Assembly: GCF_014701095.1 (NCBI RefSeq)
Contig: NZ_AP023439.1
Span: 1,724,001 to 1,788,000 of the forward strand
DNA: 64,000 nt
Direction: 5' to 3'
Source: Streptomyces tuirus
GTDB taxonomy: Bacteria; Actinomycetota; Actinomycetes; Streptomycetales; Streptomycetaceae
Part shown: one piece after another, positions 33,817-47,328 of the stretch
How positions within the stretch are numbered: position 1 is the stretch's first letter
Layout of the letters: every line of letters begins with the position of its first letter
Notes under the pieces: generated by a model
The model's input: only the letters and a program-made list of their open reading frames with translations
Told to the model about the DNA's origin: nothing
Databases searched by the model: none
Translations under genes and position numbers: made by a program

Positions 33817-36548
33817 TGCCGCCGAACGCGCAGGGAGCCTCCTGGGTGCGGACCCGGTTGCGGGCCGCGCCCTGGCCGGCCGCCGTCTTCGGTGTGCTGG
33901 TGCTGGTCACGGCGTTCCTCGCGGCCGTCCTGCCCCGGGCCGTCGAGGCGTACGAGACGGACGGGCTGCGCGAGGCCGTCGCGAGCGCCGCTCCCGAGTC
34001 GACCGTGCTGGAGCTGAAGACGGAGCAGCCCGGTCTCAACCGTGCGGAGGAGGACCGGGCCGACGAGTTCCGGCCTGAGGCCCTCGCGGCGGTCGACGGC
34101 CGGGCGCGGGCGCTGCTGCCCGAGCCGCTGCGGGTGGACCCGGCCGAGTCGGCGTACGGGGTGCGGACCGGCAAGAGCCTTCAGGCGCTGGACGCGTGGC
34201 TGCCCCGGCCCGACGGGCTGCTGCCCCGGTTCACCCTGCTCGCGCAGTCGGACGCGGCCGGCCACGCCACCGTGCGCGAGGGCCGGCTCCCCACCGCCGA
34301 CGGTTCGGTGAGCGCGGACACCCGGACGGTGGAAGGGGCGGTGACCGCCGAGACGGCCCGCGCGCTGGGGCTGCGGGCCGGCTCGACCCTCACGCTGGAC
34401 GGCTTCATGAACGGACCGCTGACCGTCCGCGTCACCGGCGTGCTCCAGCCCCGGCATCCGGAGCGGAGCTACTGGTCCGCGGAACCGGTCCTGCGGACAC
34501 CGGCCATGGCGAGCGACGGCGGCCGTCCGCCGCAGTTCTACTGGGAGGCGGGCGTCCTGCTGGCGCCGGGCGCCGCCCCGGCCCTGCTCGGCGGTCAGGG
34601 AGAGCCGGAGCGGTACTGGCGTTTCGCGCCCGCGACCGGGCGGCTCACCGGCGCGGACACCTCGGCACTGCTCGACCGGATCGCGTCCCTGGAGGACGGG
34701 CCCGCCCTGGTGCGGATGCGTGCCGTCGCCGGTCCGACGGCGCAGATGGCCACCGGCTTGGAGCAGGTCGTGGGCGCCAGCACCGAGACGCGTGACGCCG
34801 TCGCGCCGGTGGTCGCGGTGGCGGCCTTCGGGATCACCGCGGTCGCCTTCGTCGTCCTGGCCATGAGCGGGGGTCTGGCCGCCGCCCGCCGCGACGACGA
34901 ACTCGCCCTGCTGCGGGCCCGGGGCGGTTCCCTGTACGGCATCGCCGGGCGGCTGCTGGCCGAGAACGCCGTGCCGGCACTGCCCGCCGCCGCCTGCGGT
35001 CTGCTGCTCGCCGTGCTCGTCGTGGACGAGGCCCGGCTGCTGCCCGCCGTCCTCGGGGCGGGCGCCGTGGCGCTGCTCGCCTGTGCCGCACTGCCGGTGC
35101 GGGCGGCGCTGGCGCACCGCAGGCCGCGGGCGCACCAGGGGCGCGACGACCTGGCCGGGGCCAGGCCCGGCGGACGCCGTACCGTCGCCGAACTGACGCT
35201 GCTGGTGCTGGCGGCCGGGTCGGTGCTGACGCTGCGCCGCCGGGGCCCGGCCGGGGACGGTGATCTGCTGGTGAGCGCCGCCCCGGTGCTCGTCGCCCTG
35301 GTCGCGGCGCTGGTCCTCGTCCGGCTGTATCCGCTGCCCCTGCGGTGGGCCGCCGGACCGGCCGGGCGACTGCGCGGCGTGGTGGGTTTCCTGTCCCTGG
35401 CCCGCGCCGGCCGCTCACCGGCGACGGTCGCCACGCTGCCGCTGCTCGCCCTGCTGACGGCCCTGACGACGGCCGCGTTCGGGGGGTCCGTGCTGGCGGG
35501 CGTGGCGGATGCCCGGGACCGGGCCGCGCTGCTGGCGACGGGCGCGGACGCGCTGATCGCCACCGCCGACGGTTCCCCGCTCCCGGCGGGCCTGGCGCGG
35601 TCGGTGGGGGAGGTGACGGGCGTGCGGCAGGTCACGGCCGTGGGTGTCGCGTTCGCCTCGGAGGGCGCGTCCGACGAGGCGCGGTCGCTGACCGTGGCCG
35701 GGGTCGAGCCGGACTCGTACGGGGAGCTGGCCGGGCGGATGGGGCTCGGGGGCTTCGCGGCCGACCGGCTGCGGATGCGGGGCGGGGTGCTGGGCGCGGT
35801 CGCCTCCCCGGAGGTCGCCGAGCGGCTCGGGCGGGCGCCGCGCCGGATCGTGACCGACGCCGGGCCCCTCACGGTGCGGATCACCGCGGTGCGTCCGCGT
35901 ACCCCGGCCGTGCCCGAGGGCGAGTTCCTCCTGGTCGACGCGGCGGGCCTGAAGGGCTCCCCCGGCCCGTCGGTCCTGCTGGCGGCCGGTGCCGGGCTCG
36001 ACGCGAAGGCGCTGCGGGCGGCCGTGCGGGGCACCGGTTCCGGCCTCTCCGTGACCCTGCGGAGCGAGGAACGGGCGGCGCTGTCCGACTCACCGTTGCA
36101 GGCCGGCGCCGAGCGGATCTACGTCTGGGCCGTCGCCGCCGGCGCGGGCTACGCCGTGCTCGCCCTGGTGCTCGGGCTGCTGCGGTCCGCGCCGGAGCGG
36201 GCCGCCCTGCTGGCCCGGCTGCGCACCCTCGGCATGACGACCCGCCAGGGGCGGCACCTGCTGGGCCTGGAGGCGCTGCCCCAGACGCTGCTCGCGGCGG
36301 CCGGGGGCGTGGCCGCCGGCTGGACCACGGTGGTGCTGCTGGCCCCCGGTATCGACCTGGACCGGCTCGCGCTGGCGGACACCTCCGGCGTGACGCCGCC
36401 GGACGCCGTGCTGCGGACCGACCTGTGGTCACTGGGCCTGCCGGCCGCGGGCACGGTGCTGCTCGCGGGGGCGGTGGCCGTCGCGCAGGCCTGGTGGGCC
36501 GGACGCCGGACACCGATCACTCACCTCAGGGCGGGAGACATGCGATGA
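33816..36548 (+). CDS. Large FtsX-family ABC transporter permease (second)
   Basis: 910 residues, same double-FtsX plan as its neighbour: an N-terminal helix (~20-40), an extracytoplasmic domain to about 320, helices with the coupling motif DDELALLRARGGSLYGIAGR, a middle helix bundle, a second extracytoplasmic domain and a C-terminal FtsX set (LARLRTLGMTTRQGRHLLGLEALPQ). It starts at an ATG that overlaps the previous stop and ends overlapping the ATG of the ATPase gene (ATGA). The two permeases probably form a heterodimer. Confidence 0.85.
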   Translation: MPPNAQGASWVRTRLRAAPWPAAVFGVLVLVTAFLAAVLPRAVEAYETDGLREAVASAAPESTVLELKTEQPGLNRAEEDRADEFRPEALAAVDGRARALLPEPLRVDPAESAYGVRTGKSLQALDAWLPRPDGLLPRFTLLAQSDAAGHATVREGRLPTADGSVSADTRTVEGAVTAETARALGLRAGSTLTLDGFMNGPLTVRVTGVLQPRHPERSYWSAEPVLRTPAMASDGGRPPQFYWEAGVLLAPGAAPALLGGQGEPERYWRFAPATGRLTGADTSALLDRIASLEDGPALVRMRAVAGPTAQMATGLEQVVGASTETRDAVAPVVAVAAFGITAVAFVVLAMSGGLAAARRDDELALLRARGGSLYGIAGRLLAENAVPALPAAACGLLLAVLVVDEARLLPAVLGAGAVALLACAALPVRAALAHRRPRAHQGRDDLAGARPGGRRTVAELTLLVLAAGSVLTLRRRGPAGDGDLLVSAAPVLVALVAALVLVRLYPLPLRWAAGPAGRLRGVVGFLSLARAGRSPATVATLPLLALLTALTTAAFGGSVLAGVADARDRAALLATGADALIATADGSPLPAGLARSVGEVTGVRQVTAVGVAFASEGASDEARSLTVAGVEPDSYGELAGRMGLGGFAADRLRMRGGVLGAVASPEVAERLGRAPRRIVTDAGPLTVRITAVRPRTPAVPEGEFLLVDAAGLKGSPGPSVLLAAGAGLDAKALRAAVRGTGSGLSVTLRSEERAALSDSPLQAGAERIYVWAVAAGAGYAVLALVLGLLRSAPERAALLARLRTLGMTTRQGRHLLGLEALPQTLLAAAGGVAAGWTTVVLLAPGIDLDRLALADTSGVTPPDAVLRTDLWSLGLPAAGTVLLAGAVAVAQAWWAGRRTPITHLRAGDMR

Positions 36549-37513
36549 GCTCGACGACGGATCCGCTCGCGGAGCTTCAGCGGCGCGCGACGCAGCACCG
36601 CGACCGGCCCGCGTACGGGCACGACGCCCTGATCGCCTGCGACCGGCTGGTGCGGATCTTCGCCCGGCGCGGCGGCGCGGACGCCGTGGAGGTGCAGGCG
36701 CTGCAGGGGCTCGATCTGCTGGTGCGGGAGGGCGAGTTGATGGCCCTGGTGGGGGCGTCGGGCAGCGGCAAGTCGACGCTGATGAACATCCTGGCGGGCC
36801 TGGACGTGCCGACCGCGGGCGCCGCGAGGGTCGCCGGCCGTGATCTGCTGACGATGGACGCCAGGGCCCGGCTGCGGTACCGGCGTGAGGTGGTGGGCTT
36901 CGTCTGGCAGCAGACGGCGCGCAATCTGCTGCCGTACCTGACGGCCGCTCAGAACGTCGCCCTGCCCATGCAGCTGGCCGGTGTCTCCCGGCGCAAGCGG
37001 GCCGGGCGGGCGGACGAGCTGCTGTCGCTGCTCGGTGTCGCCGACTGCCGGGACCGGCGTCCGCGGGCGATGTCCGGTGGCCAGCAGCAGCGCGTGGCGA
37101 TCGCCGTCGCCCTCGCCAACGCCCCCGCCGTGCTCCTCGCCGACGAGCCGACGGGCGAGCTGGACTCGGCGACCGGGCAGCAGGTCTTCGCGGCGTTCCG
37201 CCGGGCCAACGAGGAGCTGGGCACGACGATCGTCATCGTGACGCACGACCAGGCGGTCGCGGGCGAGGTCCGCCGCACGGTCGCGATCCGCGACGGCCGC
37301 ACCTCGACGGAGGTCCTGCGCCGCACGGAGGTCGACGAGACGGGCCGGGAGTCCCTGGTGGCCCGTGAGTACGCGATGCTCGACCGCGCGGGCCGCCTCC
37401 AGCTCCCGGCCGACTACACCGCGGCCCTGGGCATGGCGGACCGGGTGCTGCTGGAGCTGGAGGAGGACCACATCCAGGTGTGGCCGGACGGGCACGGGAA
37501 CCGGACCGGCTGA
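36545..37513 (+). CDS. ABC transporter ATPase (LolD/MacB type) with extended C-terminus
   Basis: 322 residues. Walker A GASGSGKST (70-78), Q-loop FVWQQTARNLLPYL, signature MSGGQQQRVAIAVAL, Walker B VLLADEPTGELD, switch His VTHD. Compared with a normal 230-residue exporter ATPase it has an extra ~30 residues at the N-terminus and ~65 at the C-terminus (REYAMLDRAGRLQLPADYTAALGMADRV) that resemble a regulatory tail seen in actinobacterial FtsX systems. Last gene of the permease operon; a 14-bp hairpin follows. Confidence 0.88.
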   Translation: MSSTTDPLAELQRRATQHRDRPAYGHDALIACDRLVRIFARRGGADAVEVQALQGLDLLVREGELMALVGASGSGKSTLMNILAGLDVPTAGAARVAGRDLLTMDARARLRYRREVVGFVWQQTARNLLPYLTAAQNVALPMQLAGVSRRKRAGRADELLSLLGVADCRDRRPRAMSGGQQQRVAIAVALANAPAVLLADEPTGELDSATGQQVFAAFRRANEELGTTIVIVTHDQAVAGEVRRTVAIRDGRTSTEVLRRTEVDETGRESLVAREYAMLDRAGRLQLPADYTAALGMADRVLLELEEDHIQVWPDGHGNRTG

Positions 37514-37521
37514 GGACGTGC

Positions 37522-37571
37522 GACGGCGCCTGCCCGGGCGTCCGGTCGGGGACTGTGGGGCAGGCGCCGTC
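37522..37571. terminator. Terminator between the ABC operon and gltD
   Basis: Stem of 14 perfect pairs (37522-37535 with 37558-37571), 9 bases after the ABC ATPase stop. It may also stop leftward transcription from gltBD, which ends at 37616. Confidence 0.8.
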
Positions 37572-37615
37572 AGTGTTCCGCACGCCTTTGTGCGGGACGT
37601 TCTGGTGGGGTGCGG

Positions 37616-39071
37616 TCAGACCATCAGCGCGCGGTCCGTCGGGCGGATCGGCGCCGGCAGCTCGCTCGCGCCCGTCAGCGCACGGTCCACACCGCGCGCC
37701 GCCGAGCGGCCCTCCGCGATCGCCCAGACGATGAGCGACTGGCCGCGGCCGGCGTCACCGGCGACGTACACGCCGGGCACGTTGGTCCGGAAGTCGGCGT
37801 CGCGGGCGATGTTGCCGCGCTCGTCGAGCTCCAGGCCGAACTGCTCGACCAGGCCGTTGTCGCGGTCGGTGCCGGTGAAGCCCATGGCGAGGGTGACCAG
37901 CTGGGCGGGGATCTTGCGCTCGGAGCCCGGCTTCGGGGTCAGCTTGCCGTCGATGAACTCCACCTCGGTGAGGTGCAGCCACTGGACGTTGCCGTCCGCG
38001 TCGCCCTCGAAGTGGGTCGTCGAGACGGAGTAGACCCGCTCGCCGCCCTCCTCGTGGGCCGAGGTGACCTTGTACAGCATGGGGAAGGTCGGCCACGGCT
38101 GGGAGGCCGCGTTCCGCTCCTCGCCCGGGCGGGGCATGATCTCCAGCTGCGTGACGGAGGCCGCGCCCTGGCGGTGGGCGGTGCCGACGCAGTCCGCGCC
38201 GGTGTCGCCGCCGCCGATGACCACGACGTGCTTGCCCTCGGCCGAGATCGGGGGCGCCACGAAGTCGCCCTCCTGCACCTTGTTGGCCAGCGGCAGGTAC
38301 TCCATGGCCTGGTAGATGCCCTTGAGCTCGCGGCCGGGCACCGGCAGGTCGCGGGCCGTGGTGGCGCCGACGGCCAGGACGACCGCGTCGTAGCGCTTCT
38401 TCAGGTCCGTGGCCTTCAGGTCGCGGCCGATCTCGATGCCGGTGCGGAAGCGGGTGCCCTCCGCGCGCATCTGCTCGATACGGCGGTTGATGTGCCGCTT
38501 CTCCATCTTGAACTCGGGGATGCCGTAGCGCAGGAGGCCTCCGATGCGGTCCGCGCGCTCGTAGACGGCGACCGTGTGACCGGCCCGGGTCAGCTGCTGG
38601 GCGGCGGCCAGACCCGCCGGGCCCGAGCCGACGACCGCGACGGTCTTGCCCGAAAGGCGCTCCGGGATCTGCGGGGCGACGTCCCCGGTCTCCCACGCCT
38701 TGTCGATGATCGAGACCTCGACGTTCTTGATGGTGACCGGCGGCTGGTTGATGCCCAGCACACACGCCGACTCGCAGGGAGCGGGGCACAGGCGGCCCGT
38801 GAACTCCGGGAAGTTGTTCGTCGCGTGCAGCCGCTCCGAGGCGGCCGCCCAGTCCTCGCGGTAGGCGTAGTCGTTCCACTCGGGGATCAGGTTCCCGAGC
38901 GGACAGCCGTTGTGGCAGAACGGGATGCCGCAGTCCATGCAGCGGCTGGCCTGCTTGCTGATGATGGGCAGCAGCGAGCCGGGGACGTACACCTCGTTCC
39001 AGTCCTTGACGCGCTCCTCGACGGGGCGGGACTTGGCGAGCTCGCGCCCGTGGTTCAGGAAGCCCTTCGGG

Positions 39072-39079
<8 letters not shown>
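37616..39079 (-). CDS. gltD: Glutamate synthase (NADPH) small subunit GltD
   Basis: 487 residues. It passes electrons from NAD(P)H through FAD to iron-sulphur centres of GltB. N-terminal cysteine clusters [20 protein letters not shown] and [12 protein letters not shown] bind two [4Fe-4S] centres; [15 protein letters not shown] binds [23 protein letters not shown] binds NAD(P)[18 protein letters not shown] is the second FAD segment. Its ATG lies 8 bases inside the end of gltB, so the subunits are co-translated. Confidence 0.97.
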
Positions 39080-43670
<4,591 letters not shown>

Positions 43671-43720
43671 CGGCTCTCCCGTCGTCGTCATCTGGCATAT
43701 GCATGTGCCGAGGGACGACG

Positions 43721-43758
43721 TTGGCCCTCGCGTGATCGCAAAATTTCGTGCAGGTTAC
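43721..43758 (-). promoter_or_regulatory. Candidate GlnR site, proximal to gltB
   Basis: On the minus strand: GTAAC, 6 bases, GAAAT, 6 bases, ATCAC, 6 bases, GCCAA. This follows the Streptomyces GlnR pattern gTnAC-n6-GaAAC repeated; the first two half-sites fit well, the last poorly. It ends 30-50 bases before the gltB start. Confidence 0.4.
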
Positions 43759-43987
43759 ATGATGGAGCGGTTCTCGGGAACCGGGATAATCCGTTCCAGC
43801 ATGCGGACACCGCGGGTGGGCGGCGGGGGTACCGCGCCTGCGGTGGAAGCTATGGAGGGACCGCACGGAACGATCGGGTCAGATCGCCTTCCATCGGCCC
43901 GGGGAGCGGGACGGACGTCTTCGCCCACCCCGCCGGGGGTGCGCGGCGAGCGTCGTTGCCCGCAGCGCTTACGGCTCATGCCCAGTG

Positions 43988-44014
43988 GTTCCGCATTCGA
44001 AACCAGTGAGTAAC
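43988..44014 (+). promoter_or_regulatory. Candidate GlnR site, distal to gltB
   Basis: GTTCC, 6 bases, GAAAC, 6 bases, GTAAC on the plus strand. Two of the three half-sites match the GlnR consensus perfectly with exact spacing. It lies about 320 bases upstream of gltB and just past the end of the VIT1-family gene. Confidence 0.45.
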
Positions 44015-44052
44015 GGCTACCTATGCAGTCCCTTGCATAAGTCTGGGTCGCG

Positions 44053-44784
44053 CTATCCTACGGCCGTTCCGAACAAGGTGCCCAGGGCGTACGTCACACC
44101 GGCCGCCGCGCCTCCCAGCAACAGCTGCCGGAGCCCGCTGTACCACCAGCTGCGCGCCGTCACCTTGGCCACCACCGCACCGCACAGGAAGAGCCCCAGC
44201 AGGGCCGACAGCACCGCGGGCCACATGCTGCTCGCGCCCAGCAGATAGGGCAGGACGGGTATCAGCGCGCCCAGCGCGAAGGAGCTGAAACTCGACACCG
44301 CGGCCACGGTCGGCGAGGGCAGATCGCCCGGGTCGATGCCCAGTTCCTCCCGGGCGTGGATCTCCAGCGCCTGCTCGGGGTCCTTGGACAGCTGCCGCGC
44401 GACCTCGCGGGCCAGCGCCTGCTCGACGCCCCTCGACTCGTAGAGCGCGGCGAGCTCGGCCTCCTCGTCCTTGGGGTGCTTGCGCAGCTGGCGCCGCTCC
44501 ACGTCCAGTTCGGCCTCGACGAGCTCACGCTGCGAGGCGACGGAGGTGTACTCGCCGGCGGCCATGGAGAAGGCACCGGCGGCCAGGCCCGCCAGGCCGC
44601 TGAGGACCACGGTGTGCTGGCCGACCGCTCCGCCCGCGACGCCGGTCATCAGGGCGAGGTTGGAGACGAGGCCGTCCATCGCACCGAACACCGCGGGACG
44701 CAGCCAGCCGCCGTTCACGTCCCGGTGGGTGTGGTTGTCCCGGTGCGCCTCGTGCAGCGTCGCCTCGGTCTCGATGATGGCCAT
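44053..44784 (-). CDS. VIT1/CCC1-family transporter
   Basis: 243 residues. The family signature LRPAVFGAMDGLVSNLALMTGV forms the first membrane helix; AGLAAGAFSMAAGEYTSVASQRELVEAEL is the second helix plus the start of the charged cytoplasmic helix bundle (EAELAALYESRGVEQALAREVARQL), and three C-terminal helices follow. Family members move Fe2+ or Mn2+ out of the cytoplasm. I chose the ATG at 44784, where conservation begins; a GTG at 44814 would add 10 residues. It is divergent from the ADP-ribosylglycohydrolase operon. Confidence 0.87.
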   Translation of the reverse strand: MAIIETEATLHEAHRDNHTHRDVNGGWLRPAVFGAMDGLVSNLALMTGVAGGAVGQHTVVLSGLAGLAAGAFSMAAGEYTSVASQRELVEAELDVERRQLRKHPKDEEAELAALYESRGVEQALAREVARQLSKDPEQALEIHAREELGIDPGDLPSPTVAAVSSFSSFALGALIPVLPYLLGASSMWPAVLSALLGLFLCGAVVAKVTARSWWYSGLRQLLLGGAAAGVTYALGTLFGTAVG

Positions 44785-45024
44785 GTAGAGAACCCACTCC
44801 CCGTCTTCGAACACGTTCTCCGGACACGCTCTTTGGACACGTTCCAGACTTTTACAACGCCAAAACTACGCCTCGAAATCCGTCCCCGCCAGCAAGGAAA
44901 GGCTGCGCTAACCTGCGGTTTTGCCGTTTCGCGCTCACTTGATCATCAGTGCGCCCAGATGTCGACCGGGTGATGCTGGGGCTCGTGAGGCTCGGCGGAG
45001 GCACTGGAGTGGGACACATGCCGT

Positions 45025-46086
45025 ATGGCATCGATCGCCTGCATCCCCTCCGTCCCGGCGCCCGGGGACGCCGCCGGGCTCCGCGCCCGCGCACGCGGCG
45101 CACTGCTGGGCCTGGCCGTCGGTGACGCCCTCGGGGCCCCGGCCGAGAACATGAAGCCCTCCGAGATCCGCGCCCGGTGGGGCCGGATCACCGGGTACGT
45201 CGCCGAGAAGCCGGCGGGCACGGACGACACCGAGTACGCGATCTTCTCCGGCCTCCTGCTGGCCCGGCACGGCTCCGCGCTCACCCCGGCCCATGTGGAG
45301 GCGGCCTGGCACGAGTGGATCGCCGACCGCGACGAGGGCCCCTTCCGCGGCGCCGGTTTCAGCGAACGCGGCACGCTGGAGAACCTCCGCCGGGGGCTGG
45401 CCGCCCCGATCTCCGCCCAGCACCGGCACGCCTGGAGCGACGGCCTGGCCATGCGCGCCGCGCCCTTCGGGGTGTTCGCGGCGGGCCGTCCGGCGGAGGC
45501 GGCCCGACTGGTCGCGATCGACGGTTCGGTGAGCCACGACGGCGAGGGCATCCACGGCGGCCAGGCGGTGGCGGCGGGCGTCGCGGCGGCGATGGCCGGC
45601 GCGCCGCCGACCGCGGTCGTGGCCGCGGCCCTCGCGGTCGTCCCCGACGACTCCTGGACGGCCCGCAGCCTGCGCCGCGCGGTGGCCGTCGCCCACCGCG
45701 GCGAACGCGCGGTCCGCTCCGCGGTCGTCATCGGCGGCTACCCCTGGACCGACCTGGCCCCCGAGGCGGTCGCCCTCGCCTTCGGCGCGTACGCGGCGGC
45801 CGACGGCGACTTCGAGCAGTCCGTCCTGACCGCGGTGAACATGGGCCGCGACGCGGACACGACGGCGGCGGTGGCCGGAGCCCTGGCGGGCGCGACCCGG
45901 GGAGTGTCCGCGATCCCCCAGTCCTGGGCGGCTCCGATCGGCCCGGTCCTCGGCCGATGCCTCCCGGCGATGGCGGGCTACCACGTCCTGGACGTGGCGG
46001 ACCTGCTGACGCCGGCACCCGGCGACACCGAGCCGGAACCGACGGACTTCGTGCTGGCAGGCGACGGAACGGAGGCCCCCTCGTGA
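45025..46086 (+). CDS. ADP-ribosylglycohydrolase family protein, copy 1
   Basis: 353 residues, all-helical ARH fold. Metal and active-site motifs are intact: VGDALGAPAE (32-41), the TDDTE Asp pair (66-70), SHDGEGIHGG (170-179) and MGRDADTT (273-280), which together bind two Mg2+ ions. ARH enzymes remove ADP-ribose from arginine, from dinitrogenase reductase or from small molecules. First of four tandem paralogues; the stop overlaps the GTG of copy 2. Of the four, this one looks most like a working enzyme. The target is unknown. Confidence 0.88.
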   Translation: MASIACIPSVPAPGDAAGLRARARGALLGLAVGDALGAPAENMKPSEIRARWGRITGYVAEKPAGTDDTEYAIFSGLLLARHGSALTPAHVEAAWHEWIADRDEGPFRGAGFSERGTLENLRRGLAAPISAQHRHAWSDGLAMRAAPFGVFAAGRPAEAARLVAIDGSVSHDGEGIHGGQAVAAGVAAAMAGAPPTAVVAAALAVVPDDSWTARSLRRAVAVAHRGERAVRSAVVIGGYPWTDLAPEAVALAFGAYAAADGDFEQSVLTAVNMGRDADTTAAVAGALAGATRGVSAIPQSWAAPIGPVLGRCLPAMAGYHVLDVADLLTPAPGDTEPEPTDFVLAGDGTEAPS

Positions 46087-47321
46087 CCACGCACGCACCC
46101 ACAGCCGCCGACGGCAAATCAGCCCCACAGGAGACCAGGACCTCTCGGATGACAGTCACGGGCGTTGCGCGGGCGGGAGACAAAAGGGCCGAAGGTGAAG
46201 CCGAGGCCCCGAGACGCGCCGAAGGCCTCCTGCTCGGACTGGCCGCCGGCGACGCCGCCGGCTGGCCCGCCGCCCGCCACAGAGCCGCCCGCATGCCCGA
46301 CTGGACCCGCCGCCTCACCCGCGAACTGGACACCTTCGCCGAGCACAACGCCACGACCACCCTCCCCGTCCCCATCGCCCTGAACCAGCCCCCCGAGCCC
46401 CTCCGCCTCGGCCCCTCCGACGACGCCGAGTGGGCGGCCTTCGCGGCAGAAGCCCTCCTGCGCGCGGGCGACGACACCGTCCGAGACGACCTCGGCCGCG
46501 AACGCCGCACCCGAGCCGCCATCGACCTCACCTGGAACGCCCTCGCCGCCGAAGTCGCCGCCGCGGCCGACCGCGCCCCCGAGATCGAGTCCGCCGTACT
46601 GCCGCTGCGCGCCCGCATCTCCGTCCGCGCCGGCCTCGGCAACCTCGCCACCGGCCTGCGCCCGCCCGCCACCGGCCACGACAACCCGCACTACTTCGAC
46701 GACGCCGCCTGCGTACGCGCCTGCGTCCTGGCCGTGGCCCACCCCGGCGACCCCCGCAGCGCCGCCGGCCTCGCCGAGTTCGACGCCCGCTACACCCAGG
46801 ACGGCGACGGCGTCCACGGCGCCCGGGCGATGGCGGCGGCCCTCGCCCTGGCCCTGGCCGGCGCGGACGTCGACGCCTGTGTCACCGCGGCCCTGACCGA
46901 ACTCCCCGAGGAGACGGAGATCGGCCGCAACGCCCGGCAGGCCCTGGAGCTCGCCGCCGCCGCGGACAGCGCCTTCGCCCTCGTCCCGCCCCTGGAGCAC
47001 CAGATCGTCGACCATGTCTACAGCTACGGCATCGCCGCCGCCGAGACGGTCCCGGTCGCCCTCGCCCTGGCCACCGCCGCCCGCGGCCGCATCGCGCAGG
47101 CGATCCCGGCCGCGGCCTGCCTGTCCCGCGTCGCGGACTCCGCCCCGGCCCTGGCGGGCGCCCTCACCGGCGCCCTCGGCGGCGGTGCGTCGATCCCCGC
47201 CTCCTGGCGGGAGACCTGCCGCACCCTGTCAGGCTGCGTCCTGCCCCGCCTCACCGGCACGGACCTCGTGGAACTCGCCGAACTCCTGGAAGCGGTGCAA
47301 CCGGCCCGCCCGGGTGGATGA
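46083..47321 (+). CDS. ADP-ribosylglycohydrolase family protein, copy 2, with altered metal site
   Basis: 412 residues with an N-terminal low-complexity extension (1-45). The fold is recognisable: LLLGLAAGDAAGWPAARH (49-66), SDDAE (112-116) in place of TDDTE, and YTQDGDGVHGARA (237-249). The C-terminal metal motif usually written GRDxDT reads LSRVADS (347-353), so the first Asp is replaced by Val. The enzyme may bind one metal only, or may act as a binding or regulatory partner of its neighbours. The GTG start overlaps the stop of copy 1; an internal ATG at 46149 is an alternative. Confidence 0.8.
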   Translation: MTTHAPTAADGKSAPQETRTSRMTVTGVARAGDKRAEGEAEAPRRAEGLLLGLAAGDAAGWPAARHRAARMPDWTRRLTRELDTFAEHNATTTLPVPIALNQPPEPLRLGPSDDAEWAAFAAEALLRAGDDTVRDDLGRERRTRAAIDLTWNALAAEVAAAADRAPEIESAVLPLRARISVRAGLGNLATGLRPPATGHDNPHYFDDAACVRACVLAVAHPGDPRSAAGLAEFDARYTQDGDGVHGARAMAAALALALAGADVDACVTAALTELPEETEIGRNARQALELAAAADSAFALVPPLEHQIVDHVYSYGIAAAETVPVALALATAARGRIAQAIPAAACLSRVADSAPALAGALTGALGGGASIPASWRETCRTLSGCVLPRLTGTDLVELAELLEAVQPARPGG

Positions 47322-47328
47322 TGCGGCC

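Larger units (their letters stand above)
43692..44052. other. 361-base non-coding region upstream of gltB
   Basis: No convincing gene, tRNA or small ORF on either strand. It carries two GlnR-like sites (43721-43758 and 43988-44014), several GC-rich potential hairpins near 43800-43950, and must contain the gltB promoter. If transcription starts near the far site, the gltB leader RNA would be about 300 bases long. Confidence 0.6.

Noticed and set aside
44897-44915. Iron-box-like sequence with half-site GCTAACCT between the VIT1 gene and the ARH operon
   Set aside because: Only one half matches the DmdR/IdeR consensus; overall about 12 of 19 positions agree, too few to call.
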